Below are positions 27,401 to 39,170 of a DNA stretch of 64,000 nt, one piece after another. How positions within the stretch are numbered: position 1 is the first letter of the stretch; each line of letters opens with the position of its first letter. Both the position numbers and the translations under genes were made by a program. The notes beneath the pieces are model-generated. The model saw nothing but the letters and a program-made list of their open reading frames with translations, was not told where the DNA came from and did not search any database. The stretch spans positions 13,620,501 through 13,684,500 of the forward strand of contig NC_092671.1 of assembly GCF_964355755.1 (NCBI RefSeq), in the 5' to 3' direction. This stretch comes from Antedon mediterranea. Taxonomy: Eukaryota > Echinodermata > Crinoidea > Comatulida > Antedonidae.

Positions 27401-28155
27401 CTTTTTGCTTTTTAATTTAAAATGAAACATACTCCATACAACACACATGTTCCCAACTTGATCGTACCCATTACAACAAAACCAGAATCCGGTCCTAAAA
27501 AAGACAAAATTCATACAGTATTATAATTATACAAATAATGAATGTTGAAACACTTTATAAACGTTTACAGTATGTACAGTATGTATAAAATGAGCATGTA
27601 ATAAACCAAATGTACATGAATATAACAAATTTAATGCAATGTAAAGCTATAGTTATTAATGTCATTGGCATGTGTTCTATATTCCTTCAATCAAAGGGTC
27701 TCTTCTACTTAGGCCGTGTTCCCACAGCCACAAATTAACCAATAATTAACAGATAAACTGCCCTGTGGAAACGGTTTAACCGATTCCACTCAAGAAAAAT
27801 TAAATAGTAATTATCTATTGCTGCGCTGTGATTGGGCATCTGGTTGTTTGGTAATGACTGATCATGCGCACTATATTGGTTAAAAAATTAACCGACATTT
27901 TTTTTTGGCTGCGGAAACACGGCCTTATACATATATTCTCAGTAACCTGAGATTAGTGAAAGCGTTTTTATTTATTCTAAAGTACATACTTAAGCCACAG
28001 TAAGTCTGTGTAACAATCTTTTATAAATAATCGTTTAATTTGTTTACTTACTCTTCATCTTGACATGCGTTTGGTACATATGATGACAATTGTGCACTGA
28101 TGATTCTTGCTTCCATGACAACCATAAACAAAACACAACATGTGAACAGTGCCAT
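15458..28155 (-). CDS. Draper/MEGF10-like EGF-repeat receptor
   Basis: Predicted single-pass engulfment or scavenger receptor. Seven exons: 28052-28155, 27433-27494, 26013-27279, 24763-24878, 20772-20916, 17675-17736, 15458-16326; 2625 nt, 874 aa; phases 2,1,2,1,2,1 all join. Residues 1-~25 are a signal peptide. Next comes a short Cys segment FCCNGYDQVGNMCVV, matching the CCxGY box that ends EMI/NIM domains; the rest of a normal EMI domain is absent. Eleven EGF-like repeats of the Draper/MEGF type follow (C-x-C-x2-G..C..GxC.C.pGw.G..C), most in one large exon. The TM helix is ~536-557. The 317-residue tail has many tyrosine motifs (CYDFL, YYVL, NYEDI, TYEEV, EYDLL, NYGRL, GYNEL, NYGSL). In this family such motifs recruit SH2 kinases and adaptors to drive phagocytosis. 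No NPxY motif is seen. PEAR1, MEGF11 and SCARF-like receptors are alternatives. Confidence 0.85.
16661..17035 (+). repeat. Possible LINE 3' fragment in receptor intron 6
   Basis: Around 16719-16790 one frame reads QTRSGRLCVPKTRTNRSRL, like the C-terminal tail of some non-LTR retrotransposon ORF2 proteins. A T/A-rich stretch that ends ..GGACAATAAAATAATATC follows. Only a short part is recognisable. Confidence 0.3.
19037..19390. repeat. Dispersed repeat fragment shared with 33463-33590
   Basis: Both places contain CATTTGATT(C/G)GACGA followed by TGTGGGTCAC, and further on a CACTCATAAACATTCAT string. The family is not identified and no ends were resolved. Confidence 0.4.
21113..21289. mobile_element. 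177-bp MITE in receptor intron 4
   Basis: Ends are inverted: GCGTGGTTCCCACTAG and CTAGTGAGAACCACGC. The subterminal parts are also inverted (AACGCAAGGACGTAA and its complement). TTAA flanks both sides (21109-21112 and 21290-21293). This suggests a TTAA-targeting superfamily such as piggyBac or Kolobok, although a TTA target cannot be excluded. A diverged relative lies near 30328-30434. Confidence 0.75.
21935..22580. repeat. ~37-bp minisatellite in receptor intron 4
   Basis: About sixteen units of roughly ACACTAACACCAAGGGGTAT followed by ACTAATATATCACAAAT. Some units are shortened to the TATATCACAAATACACTAA half. Copies decay towards the 22400-22580 end. No open frame is maintained. Confidence 0.9.
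27712..27924. mobile_element. 213-bp Harbinger-like MITE in receptor intron 1
   Basis: Terminal repeats are GGCCGTGTTCCCACAGCC at the left and the inverse of GGCCGTGTTTCCGCAGCC at the right. TTA flanks both sides (27709-27711, 27925-27927). A TTA/TWA duplication with GGCC..TGTT-type ends is typical of PIF/Harbinger. The interior is non-coding and itself partly inverted (AATTAACC / GGTTAATT). Confidence 0.75.
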
Positions 28156-29165
28156 TACTATGTGCTATTTATAGAATGTCCAGTTCCTCTCCAAACATTA
28201 TTGATCTGGAATGTAACCAAAGTAATTATTCAAATGTACATGTAATGTAAAAATACATATGCAAATTTTAAATAGTATGCAAATTTATTTATTTTTTCTT
28301 CATTAAAGTGGCAAATGACACCTTTAAAAAAAATGTTGGGCATGCCAAAATACCAGTCTTTATCATGATGTACTTATCATTTATTTTAGTAGCATTTCAT
28401 TTGAAATATAGTATACAGTAATTATACAACAAAACAAATTGCTAGATACTGTAGATAGCTCATTATTTTTTATAATATATGGATTATACTTCTACCTGTC
28501 AAATAAACTAATCCGCAGATTACCACTCAGTTTGATTCATCTAGATAAAATGCTTGAAACAGATTCTTAAATTAGCATACCATACCTGAGGTAAGCATAG
28601 ATAGACTAGGCCTAAAGGTTCTAGCCATCTCTATAATCCATTCATAAAATGTCAATTGACAATTTTACACTTTACCTTTTGAACTGTCAATGTCGATTGA
28701 ATTAAAATATTTTATGTATATCAGTTTTGGATTACTAATATTTGATTATAAAAAGACTTATTTATTAATGTCAAAAAATACTGATACCGTTAAGTGGCTT
28801 ATATTAATTATACAGTACTTTATCTATATACTGTAGAGAATACGGATGTATTCTTTATGAAACATATGATAATCTGAAACATAATTAACAATATTTGATA
28901 CAGCATAGAGGATAATGAATTAACAAAATATTATATTATCTACTACCAGTTCAACATGCTTATTATTGTTATACCTTTTTTTAGAATAATGCAAAACAGT
29001 ACGTTTAGGAAAAATAAAAATAGTTTTCAATTAAGTATGTTTATAATCCCCAAAAAATTGGAAATTAGAAAGTTTCGAAACCAGTCACTAATTTAAAATT
29101 GCAGATAAATGGAAAGTTCATTCATAAATTTGTTCAACTGTACTCTACTGTAGGTGAAACACTGA

Positions 29166-29775
29166 GGTATGTTCTGACTCACAGCGTTAAGGTGGCGTTA
29201 TGTAAGTAAGCGGCGTACATAATTTTGTGTCTGAACTATGCCGCGGATTAGCGTTAGGGAGCTGTTACGCTGTGCCAGTGGCTATAATAACCCTAGCAAG
29301 CGAGGGTAGATTTAATAACGCTAATCCAGTGATGCATCAGTGATTTTACCCTTAACCAATGAAAAGACACGACCACGATTAGCAGACAGCAACTTTATAC
29401 CTGTACCTGTATACGACAGTGAAATAGCTATGTCAAATGTATTTTCAGGTTTTCAATTTTAAAAAACAGTAAAGTTGGCGTCAGTGATATCATATTTTCA
29501 TAAGTTAAATCAATTAATCAGATAATTGTCCGTGTAATAATTACGTTTTAAATTATTTTGAATAAAAATGCAATTCTACAAGTAGTAAGAACAAATCAAA
29601 ATATTTGAAGGTAACATTATGTAAATAAAAGTAACAAAAAAACAATTTTACGATAAAACTTTCACATACTGTATATTTCTATCTGCTTTGACCTGATCAG
29701 AGTGTTTTAAACGCACAGATTACCGTACGACTTGCGTAGATAACGCTACCTCAACGCCGTTAGTCTGAACATACC
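29166..29775. mobile_element. 610-bp MITE-like inverted-repeat element
   Basis: Left end GGTATGTTCTGACTCACAGC and right end (reverse) GGTATGTTCAGACTAACGGC. The inverted similarity continues for about 40 bp through GTTRAGGTRGCGTTAT. No target-site duplication is clear and there is no coding frame. The superfamily is not assigned. Confidence 0.7.
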
Positions 29776-30327
29776 CTTGAGATAAATTACAGAATACTAT
29801 AATATTCCCACTACTCATGTATGGAATATCTTTATCCCCATGACCTTTATTTATACTCTTTCCATGCCTTTAAAATCAAAATAATATTTATTGTTAAAAC
29901 TCTACAACAGATGTTGTACTGTAATCAAGTTCTTTCCTCATTTCTTGTGACCATTGATCACCACCATGGGATGTCTTGTCTTTATCTGTTAATCTGTGGT
30001 CACTGAACCAGAAATATATTGTGTGGATATGCATAAGGCTGAATTCCATGAGTTAAGCTACCTTTTCCCATTTCCTGTGGTTACTACATCATTTCAACAT
30101 GTGTTTTAAACTTTCATTTTGTCATGTAACTTTTATTCAACACACTATTACATGTATATTGAACACTCCAATGTAGTGTGGTTGTAAATCTGAATTATAA
30201 CTTGGAATATTGTAATAACATTTTCCGCCATGAATCCAACCCTTCTCTACAAAATTTAACTTGAGATGAGAAAGGCGTACAACATTGTATCGTCAAAATG
30301 CTGATAACATCCAATTGGTTCCTGTTT

Positions 30328-30434
30328 GGAAGCAATGCAAAGGACGTAATGTGACCATTCATGACACGAACTGTAGCTTGTGATTGGTCAACTCACTTGC
30401 GTTGCATATATGTTGTTGCATTGTGTCCAAGCTT
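30328..30434. mobile_element. Diverged relative of the 21113 MITE
   Basis: Shares GCAATGCAAAGGACGTAA at the left and GTGATTGGTCAACTCACTTG at the right with the element at 21113-21289. The outer ends are lost. Confidence 0.5.
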
Positions 30435-33400
30435 TTAGACAAATTGCGAAAACAAACTACAAATGAATACAGGGCAATATGGGAGAATCTCAGAAGTCAA
30501 TTCATTTCCAAATATACTTTTGTATTTGCGGTATAAAAATTAATTTATACCGTGTACACAAACTATATTGAATGTATTTTTATCATATACAACCATCTTT
30601 ATAGGCCTAACTGACAGATATACCTTTTATAGTGGAGCTATTGTCTGGGTACAATTACTTTTAGCAATCTCATCAAATATCTTATTCATATCCAATTTCT
30701 TCCCTGTACTTGGAACAATTACAATTAATGGAATTTAGGTAAATTTAAACCACTGCATGTGTCAATGAATTAGATCTGCTGTACCCAACAGGAATTTGTT
30801 TACAACCAAAGATACAGATTTAAAGGTATTTGACAACTACTTGTTAAATTCTTGAGAAATTTTGGTTTTATCAAAATGACATCATCTTTACATCGTTATT
30901 TATGCTCCATTTAACCAGTTAAAAAGTAAAGTATATGGCAAATCTTTACCATTTTTTACCTATTCTGTGTATTTATAATCAAATAAATAATTCATTGGTT
31001 AATTTTCGCCAAATATAACAGGCCTTCCTTAGTAGAGTACTAACAAAATCAAACAATTTTGATATACTGTAGTAGAAATGATTAATTGGATTTTACTTTT
31101 ACTATTAACTCAAACATGGAGTTTGAGAAAAAATTAATTCCTGATAAAACTTCAATTGAAACAGAAAATGAAGAAAAAAAACATTATGCCAAAGGGGAAA
31201 CTGTCAAAAAATGCTAAAAAGGAAAACTATAGGCTTAAAAAGTGTAAATTAAGTCATTTTATCTTGCATAATTGCCTCTCATTTTATGAATACACCTTAG
31301 GCAAGTAGTTGTAGATAACTTGAAACATACAAATTGAAACTTAATAAATAATAATGGGTCAATTTATTCTCCAGGGAAGCTCTATCAACAATCACAATTC
31401 AAGTGACTCATTTTTTTCATGCATGTGTCTACTAAAATGCTAGAAAAAGAAAATACTGTTTTGTATTCCAACACCTTGAGTTTAGAAATCTACCAAATGA
31501 GTCATTATTTGATTTTTCCATAACAGAATTGGGATACAGTTCAACATCTAGATTCTTTTTTGCAAAATTCAAGGTCATGAACGTTTGGCATATAAAATGG
31601 TTATTATTGGAACATCAGGTAAAATAGCCTATTTTATGAACTGAGTGATCGTTTGGTATATATAACAAAAACTGATTTTTTTTTCCAAACAAATACTGTA
31701 TTATGTTTCAATATTTAAAGTTATTTATGCATAAATATTTTGTGGTCATCACTTGAGTCATGAATCTAATGTTCATAGTAGTTCCACTGGGCAACAAAAA
31801 GTCATTGACCTCAAAATCATCTTTGTTTGTTGTAAGCTGGGAGGTAGTTGTAAGTAATGATTATTTTGTGGTTACTGATCTTTTAGTTATTAGGCCACTA
31901 TTCAAGTACTACCTAGGTATACATATTTACTAAACCACATAATTCAGGACATTGTTAAATAAATATATCCACAAACATTATAAGCATTTTTATACAGTAG
32001 TATAATAATAATAATAATAATTTATTTGGAGATTACACTTTTACAACAATGGCACTCGACCAAATGGAAGGTGCATCCAAAAGAAATGTACACAAAAAAA
32101 CAACATGATATAGAAAATAACAATTAGGCCTACAATAAAAAGTCGACGTAGGTCAAAATGTCAAAACAATTCAACTACAGTAACTACAATACCATTGGTA
32201 ATTAACACTACAGCAGCAGGAAACCCACTGACACCTAAAAATACAAAATTACAAGAAATAAACAATAATAGAATAGGTAGGAACTGTACAATATAAAATG
32301 AATTGGGCAACAACAATGTAGACCTAACACTATAATGAGATAGATATCAATCATTTAGTTTGATTGATATGAACATTACTCGCCTAGAACATTATGTTTG
32401 TGACAAATCACAATCAATGTTAACTACATACACACATATAATATAGTAGTCATAGACTAGTACAACATGTTCAGTACATACTTACATTAAGTGAATACTT
32501 TGGTGATCACATCCTAAAGCCACTATCCAAAATAATACTTGCTGTAGAAAAATGGGACCAGTGTTTAGAAATCAATTATTTCCTGAACATGGCAATGCGT
32601 TCATATAGCACACAATGAACACACACCGACTGTCACGTTCCACTGACTGAACGTAAATAAATATATCTACACTTTCTTATGATAAAACCTCATGAATGAG
32701 TGTGGTCTGTTATCCCATGGCTTTATACGCAAGACATGGTCATGGGTCACTGATCTCAAATTAACCAATCACCACTTGCATTGAGTTGAAGATATATGAA
32801 GGCTTGAAATGTTTAAAGTATAAAACTAAACTCTAGAGATTGTATACTGACATTTATGAATTGCTACAAAACCAAACCATCTACAATGTCATGTTTATTA
32901 CAGTATTTTTGTTATCATTGACTAGACCCATGTTTGATCATTGTTCTGTTTCTGCCCCATGCATATCATGTGTTATTTGCCATTTATGTTTGTTGGCAAT
33001 AAAGTGAAATGTCAGCTTATCAAATAGTGTACATTTCCAATGATTTTTCTAGTTTTTAAATTGGGTAAGAGAAAAAAGAACACTAGATTTTCACCAGTAT
33101 TTGATTGTCAATTACTTGACTCAACTCAATTTCAACAATAAAACGTTATTTATTTTCGTTTGCATTTGTCATTCACAGTCCAAAATCTTCCTATAAATTC
33201 TTCACCAATACGCCCACCATATTGGTATAATTGAACCAATATGCGAAACGCACCCACCATAGGGTGAAGAACCACCTGTGTGATTGAAAGAAACACTACC
33301 TTTCAAAGACAACTATAATGTCAAGGTTAGAATGTATACAATAATAGGGCTGGAAACAATTTGGCAGGATGAGAAGGTATGACTTTTAATGGTTTTACAC

Positions 33401-34023
33401 ATTAACTTCACATTATTCAGTATCTATTATATAACACCTGAATATTAATTAAAATTCCTGTCATTTGATTGGACGATTGTGGGTCACATGACAGGCACTA
33501 GTACGCACTATTTAACGATTGCTAAAGCCAATCCTTACATTATGCCATTATTGTACCATTCCACTCATAAACATTCATACAGTATACTGTATACAGTCAC
33601 TTATCCTAAGCAATGCTTTAATTGATTTTTTAATCTTGTTAAAAAGCACTGAATTAAATAAAGAGCCCGTTAAACAATGCTGCAAGTTAAAAGAACAATA
33701 AAAAAGAACCAGTTCATGATAGATTCAAATTAGGGTACACAAGGCATCAGGCATAATTAAATGTATGAAATACCCGAGGCTGAAGCCTATACATTACAAC
33801 CCATGGTAGATAATAATATTTATTGGTTACTCTCCTTTAAAACGGAGGAACACTCTCGTAACAGGAGGTTTGACCCATACAAAATGTTTACAAAATAAGG
33901 TCATACAGTTATTACAATATATATATATATATATATATATACAGGTACAAAAAGTTAATAATGGTTCACAATTACATAATATCAAGCAGCACAAATTCTA
34001 CTGACTAAAAAAAATAAATCATA

Positions 34024-34345
34024 TTACAGGGTAGAAATGTTTTTCAATACTTCAGTCCTATGTGACATAGCTTTAATTAAAATTGATTTACTTTTATTGT
34101 CAAAAATGGAGCAAATTGATTTATCTTGGTACAAGTTATATATGTCGTCTAGTAATAAGTAATGCTTAAATTCTGTTGAACCATTAACAAAAATGTCCCA
34201 ATAATATTCATTAATTGTATATAAGTTACTTTTCAATTCATTATATGGAGGATAAACTTACACACAATCAAGCAAGAAATGATCAACTGTTTCTATTGAA
34301 TTACTTTTACAAATGAGACAATGATAAAGATGGAATTTAATCAGA
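34024..34345 (-). pseudogene. LINE ORF2 C-terminal fragment
   Basis: On the minus strand a frame reads CLICKSNSIETVDHFLLDC, followed by one stop and then ELKSNLYTINEYY..LLLDDIYNLY..HRTEVL. The CxxC...DHFLLDC zinc-knuckle and the terminal helix are typical of CR1/Jockey-type reverse-transcriptase proteins. It is inactive: a stop codon lies inside and the domains upstream of the knuckle are missing. Confidence 0.65.
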
Positions 34346-37300
34346 AATTAGAAATATTACAAAAACTAAATACATTAAGCATGCATTACAAAAAGGGTTT
34401 ACTACGAAGCAATCTTGTTTTTTTAAAGAAAATATTCTGTGGTTTTAGAACAATTCGTCGTCGTCGTGTCTATATATAGTTTTAGCAGGAAGTTCTCACA
34501 ATGATCAATGAGTGACCAAAAGATTTAAATAGTGAATTATATTATGTACCATTTTGTTAGATAGATAGATAGATAGATAGATAGACCGGATACAGCAACT
34601 TGTCAAAAAGTATGTGAATTTAAAAAGAATAAACAAACTGTGCTTAGATTCATGTTCACAGACAAGGAAGGAAGGAATATGTTGTCCGTAACAATATCAC
34701 ATACTATGGAATATAACAAAACATGATTAGTTTGGATCCGTTTTTAATAGTGAGAGGGACGTATAAAAATGAAATACTTTGCAAGCGAAGCAACATTAGG
34801 CTGGGGGCAGTCGGGGTTATACATATATTTTAAGTTAAGGGTGTCACAGATCAAAGCTTTGCTTGCTTGTGGTAATCCTGTTTTTCACAATTTATAGTAC
34901 TTTTACTTTTTTTAATATTTATTGTTATGATTTTTGTGTGAAAAATAAAGAATACTCAATACAAATAAAAATTAATGAATTACTTATTGACACATACATC
35001 AAACATAAAAGGAATGGCTGGACAATCATTATAGGAGCGCAATTGATGAATTACTTATTGACACATACATCAAAAATAAAAGGAATGGCTGGACAATCAT
35101 TATAGGAGCGCAATTAATGAATTACTTATTGACACATACATCAAACATAAAAGGAATGGCTGGACAATCATTATAGGAGCGCAATTGATGAATTACTTAT
35201 TGACACATACATCAAACATAAAAGGAATGGCTGGACAATCATTATAGGAGCGCAATTGATGAATTACTTATTGACAAATACACCAAACATAAAAGGAATG
35301 GCTGGATAATCATTATAGGAGCGCAATTAATGAATTACTTATTGGCACATACATCAAACATAAAAGGAGTGGCTGGACAATCATTATAGGAGCGCAATTG
35401 ATGAATTACTTATTGACACATACATCAAACATAAAAGGAATGGCTGGACAATCATTATAGGAGTGCAATTAATGAATTACTTATTGACACATACATCAAA
35501 CATAAAAGAAATGGCTGGACAATCATTATAGGAGCGCAATTGATGAATTACTTATTGACACATACATCAAACATAAAAGGAATGGCTGGACAATCATTAT
35601 AGGAGCGCAATTGATGAATTACTTATTGACACATACATCAAACATAAAAGGAATGGCTGGACAATCATTATAGGAGCGCAATTGATGAATTACTTATTGA
35701 CACATACATCAAACATAAAAGGAATGGCTGGACAATCATTATAGGAGCGCAATTGATGAATTACTTATTGACACATACATCAAACATAAAAGGAATGGCT
35801 GGACAATCATTATAGGAGCGCAATTAATGAATTACTTATTGACACATACATCAAACATAAAAGGAATGGCTGGACAATCATTATAGGAGCGCAATTGATG
35901 AATTACTTATTGACACATACATCAAACATAAAAGGAATGGCTGGACAATCATTATAGGAGCGCAATTGAAGAATTACTTATTGACACATACATCAAACAT
36001 AAAAGGAATGGCTGGACAATCATTATAGGAGCGCAATTGATGAATTACTTATTGACACATACATCAAACATAAAAGGAATGGCTGGACAATCATTATAGG
36101 AGCGCAATTGATGAATTACTTATTGACACATACATCAAACATAAAAGGAATGGCTGGACAATCATTATAGGAGCGCAATTAATGAATTACTTATTGACAC
36201 ATACATCAAACATAAAAGGAATGGCTGGAAAATCATTATAGGAGCGCAATTAATGAATTACTTATTGACACATACACCAAACATAAAAGGAATGGCTGGA
36301 CAATCATTATAGGAGCGCAATTGATGAATTACTTATTGACACATACATCAAACATAAAAGGAATGGCTGGACAATCATTATAGGAGCGCAATTGATGAAT
36401 TACTTATTGACACATACATAAAAAATAAAAGGAATGGCTGGACAATCATTATAGGAGCGCAATTGATGAATTACTTATTGACACATACATCAAAAATAAA
36501 AGGAATGGCTGGACAATCATTATAGGAGCGCAATTGATGAATTACTTATTGACACATACATAAAAAATAAAAGGAATGGCTGGACAATCATTATAGGAGC
36601 GCAATTGATGAATTACTTATTGACACATACATCAAAAATAAAAGGAATGGCTGGACAATCATTATAGGAGCGCAATTGATGAATTACTTATTGACACATA
36701 CATAAAAAATAAAAGGAATGGCTGGACAATCATTATAGGAGCGCAATTGATGAATTACTTATTGACACATACATCAAAAATAAAAGGAATGGCTGGGCAA
36801 TCATTATAGGAGCGCAATTAATGAATTACTTATTGACACATACATCAAATATAAAAGGAATGGCTGGACAATCATTATAGGAGCGCAATTGATGAATTAC
36901 TTATTGACACATACATAAAACATAAAAGGAATGGCTGGACAATCATTATAGGAGCGCAATTGATGAATTACTTATTGACACATACATCAAACATAAAAGG
37001 AATGGCTGGACAATCATTATAGGAGCGCAATTGATGAATTACTTATTGACACATACACCAAACATAAAAGGAATGGCTGGACAATCATTATAGGAGCGCA
37101 ATTGATGAATTACTTATTGACACATACATCAAACATAAAAAGAATGGCTGGACAATCATTATAGGAGCGCAATTGATGAATTACTTATTGACACATACAC
37201 CAAACATAAAAGGAATGGCTGGACAATCATTATAGGAGCGCAATTAATGAATTACTTATTGACACATACATCAAACATAAAAGGAATGGCTGGACAATCA

Positions 37301-37430
37301 TTATAGGAGCGCAATTGATGAATTACTTATTGACACATACATCAAACATAAAAAGAATGGCTGGACAATCATTATAGGAGCGCAATTGATGAATTACTTA
37401 TTGACACATACACCAAACATAAAAGGAATG

Positions 37431-38499
37431 CAGGCCCGTAGCCAGGGGGGTTTTTTATGGTTCGGGCGAACCCCCCCTTTACAGCGAACCCCCCTTAACC
37501 GACTGCGAACCCCCATCCCCGACATGCCCAATACATCACCCTCATCTCCGAAAATCGTCCAAATACGTGCCCCACAGTACAAAAAGTTGTTCGTAAATTA
37601 AAAAATTCGTAAACTCGTTCGGAATAACTCATACAGTACCTTCTTCCCTGTATGAGCGTACTTCGAGTGATATAGTCTGTAAAGAGTTGCAAATGAATGG
37701 CCGATTTTAACCTGAAAAATAAATGTTTGGTCCCTGCATGTAACATGATATTGACGCGTCTCACAGCGAGCTGGGGGACGAACGATTCGTACAAAGGACA
37801 CCGCCAGACAACTGCGTACCAATTGTTTAGATCACTGGCAGTCAGGCAGCATGCATAAAGTATATAGCCTTCCGACATACATCAGTATTTATGTGTGGCT
37901 ATGAAGTATAATGTATCATAGAGGATTATAGTGAATATTAATATTTTACACTATAATATCTGTGGTATCATGTACTGTAGTTCGCATTATGGCATCCGAT
38001 TATTTTTTTCTAGACCACCAGCCGATACGTACTCAAATGTATCAATATCACCTATCTACATTGGCATATTTAATTTCCTCAACAAATTGCTGTAAATAAA
38101 TATTATAGATAGAGCTATAATAAGAATTGCATTTGCCTTCACCCAGTGTGCTTTTTTCGGGGCTTCTCCTAGACGTACGTTCGCATTGAACTTGAACGCA
38201 AAACAAAATATCGAGTAAATGATCAAACAATCGGCGGTTCCGCACAGAGCACGCGCATCTAACATACGGCAACAAATGTTATCGTTTAAAAAGTCCACGA
38301 GTCCAAGTATGATCGTTTTGCTCATTGGTAGCATGATGCATGAGAGTGTCTTTTCCGGCCATCTAGGGGTGTCATTTAACAAAATTTGTTTCGCTTCAGG
38401 CCCCACCCCAGGGAGGGGGGAGGGGGTAGGTATGGGGGTGGGGTGACCCAAATACTTAGTGTGCGAACCCCCCCTTGACAGATCCTGGCTACGGCCCTG
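37431..38499. mobile_element. 1,069-bp TIR element (CAGGGCCGTAGCCAGG type) in the satellite
   Basis: Left end CAGGCCCGTAGCCAGGGGGG, right end (reverse) CAGGGCCGTAGCCAGGATCT. Behind each end are CGAACCCCCCC tracts in inverted orientation. The 5-bp target GAATG is duplicated (37426-37430 and 38500-38504) and the satellite unit resumes in register. No transposase is recognisable, so it is non-autonomous. The CAGGG-type ends resemble several DNA transposon groups; superfamily is open. Confidence 0.85.
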
Positions 38500-39170
38500 G
38501 AATGGCTGGACAATCATTATAGGAGCGCAATTGATGAATTACTTATTGACACATACATCAAACATAAAAGGAATGGCTGGACAATCATTATAGGAGCGCA
38601 ATTGATGAATTACTTATTGACACATACATCAAACATAAAAGGAATGGCTGGACAATCATTATAGGAGCGCAATTGAGGAATTACTTATTGACACATACAT
38701 CAAACATAATAGGAATGGCTGGACAATCATTATAGGAGCGCAATTAATGAATTACTTATTGACACATACACCAAACATAAAAGGAATGGCTGGACAATCA
38801 TTATAGGAGCGCAATTAATGAATTACTTATTGACACATACATAAAAATAAAAGGAATGGCTGGACAATCATTATAGGAGCGCAATTAATGAATTACTTAT
38901 TGACACATACATCAAACATAAAAGGAATGGCTGGACAATCATTATAGGAGCGCAATTGATGAATTACTTATTGACACATACATCAAACATAAAAGGAATG
39001 GCTGGACAATCATTGTAGGAGCGCAATTAATGAATTACTTATTGACACATACACCAAACATAAAAGGAATGGCTTGACAATCATTATAGGAGCGCAATTA
39101 ATGAATTACTTATTGACACATACATAAAAAATAAAAGGAATGGCTGGACAATCATTATAGGAGCGCAATT

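Larger units (their letters stand above)
28156..34969. other. Gene-poor region upstream of the EGF receptor
   Basis: No supported exon. The region contains a 610-bp inverted-repeat element (29166-29775), a diverged MITE fragment (about 30328-30434), a LINE-type 3' tail near 32003-32100, a dispersed repeat at 33463-33590, LINE ORF2 debris (34024-34345), and (TA)n and (ATAG)n microsatellites near 33918 and 34558. The rest is AT-rich unique-looking sequence. The promoter of the EGF receptor should lie just after 28156. Confidence 0.5.

Noticed and set aside
37386-38517. Short frames across the CAGGG-type element
   Set aside because: They run through terminal repeats and C-tracts in both orientations and match no transposase motif I know.
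34970-39170. CRISPR-like regular direct repeats
   Set aside because: The 71-bp units are head to tail with no unique spacers and the genome is eukaryotic.
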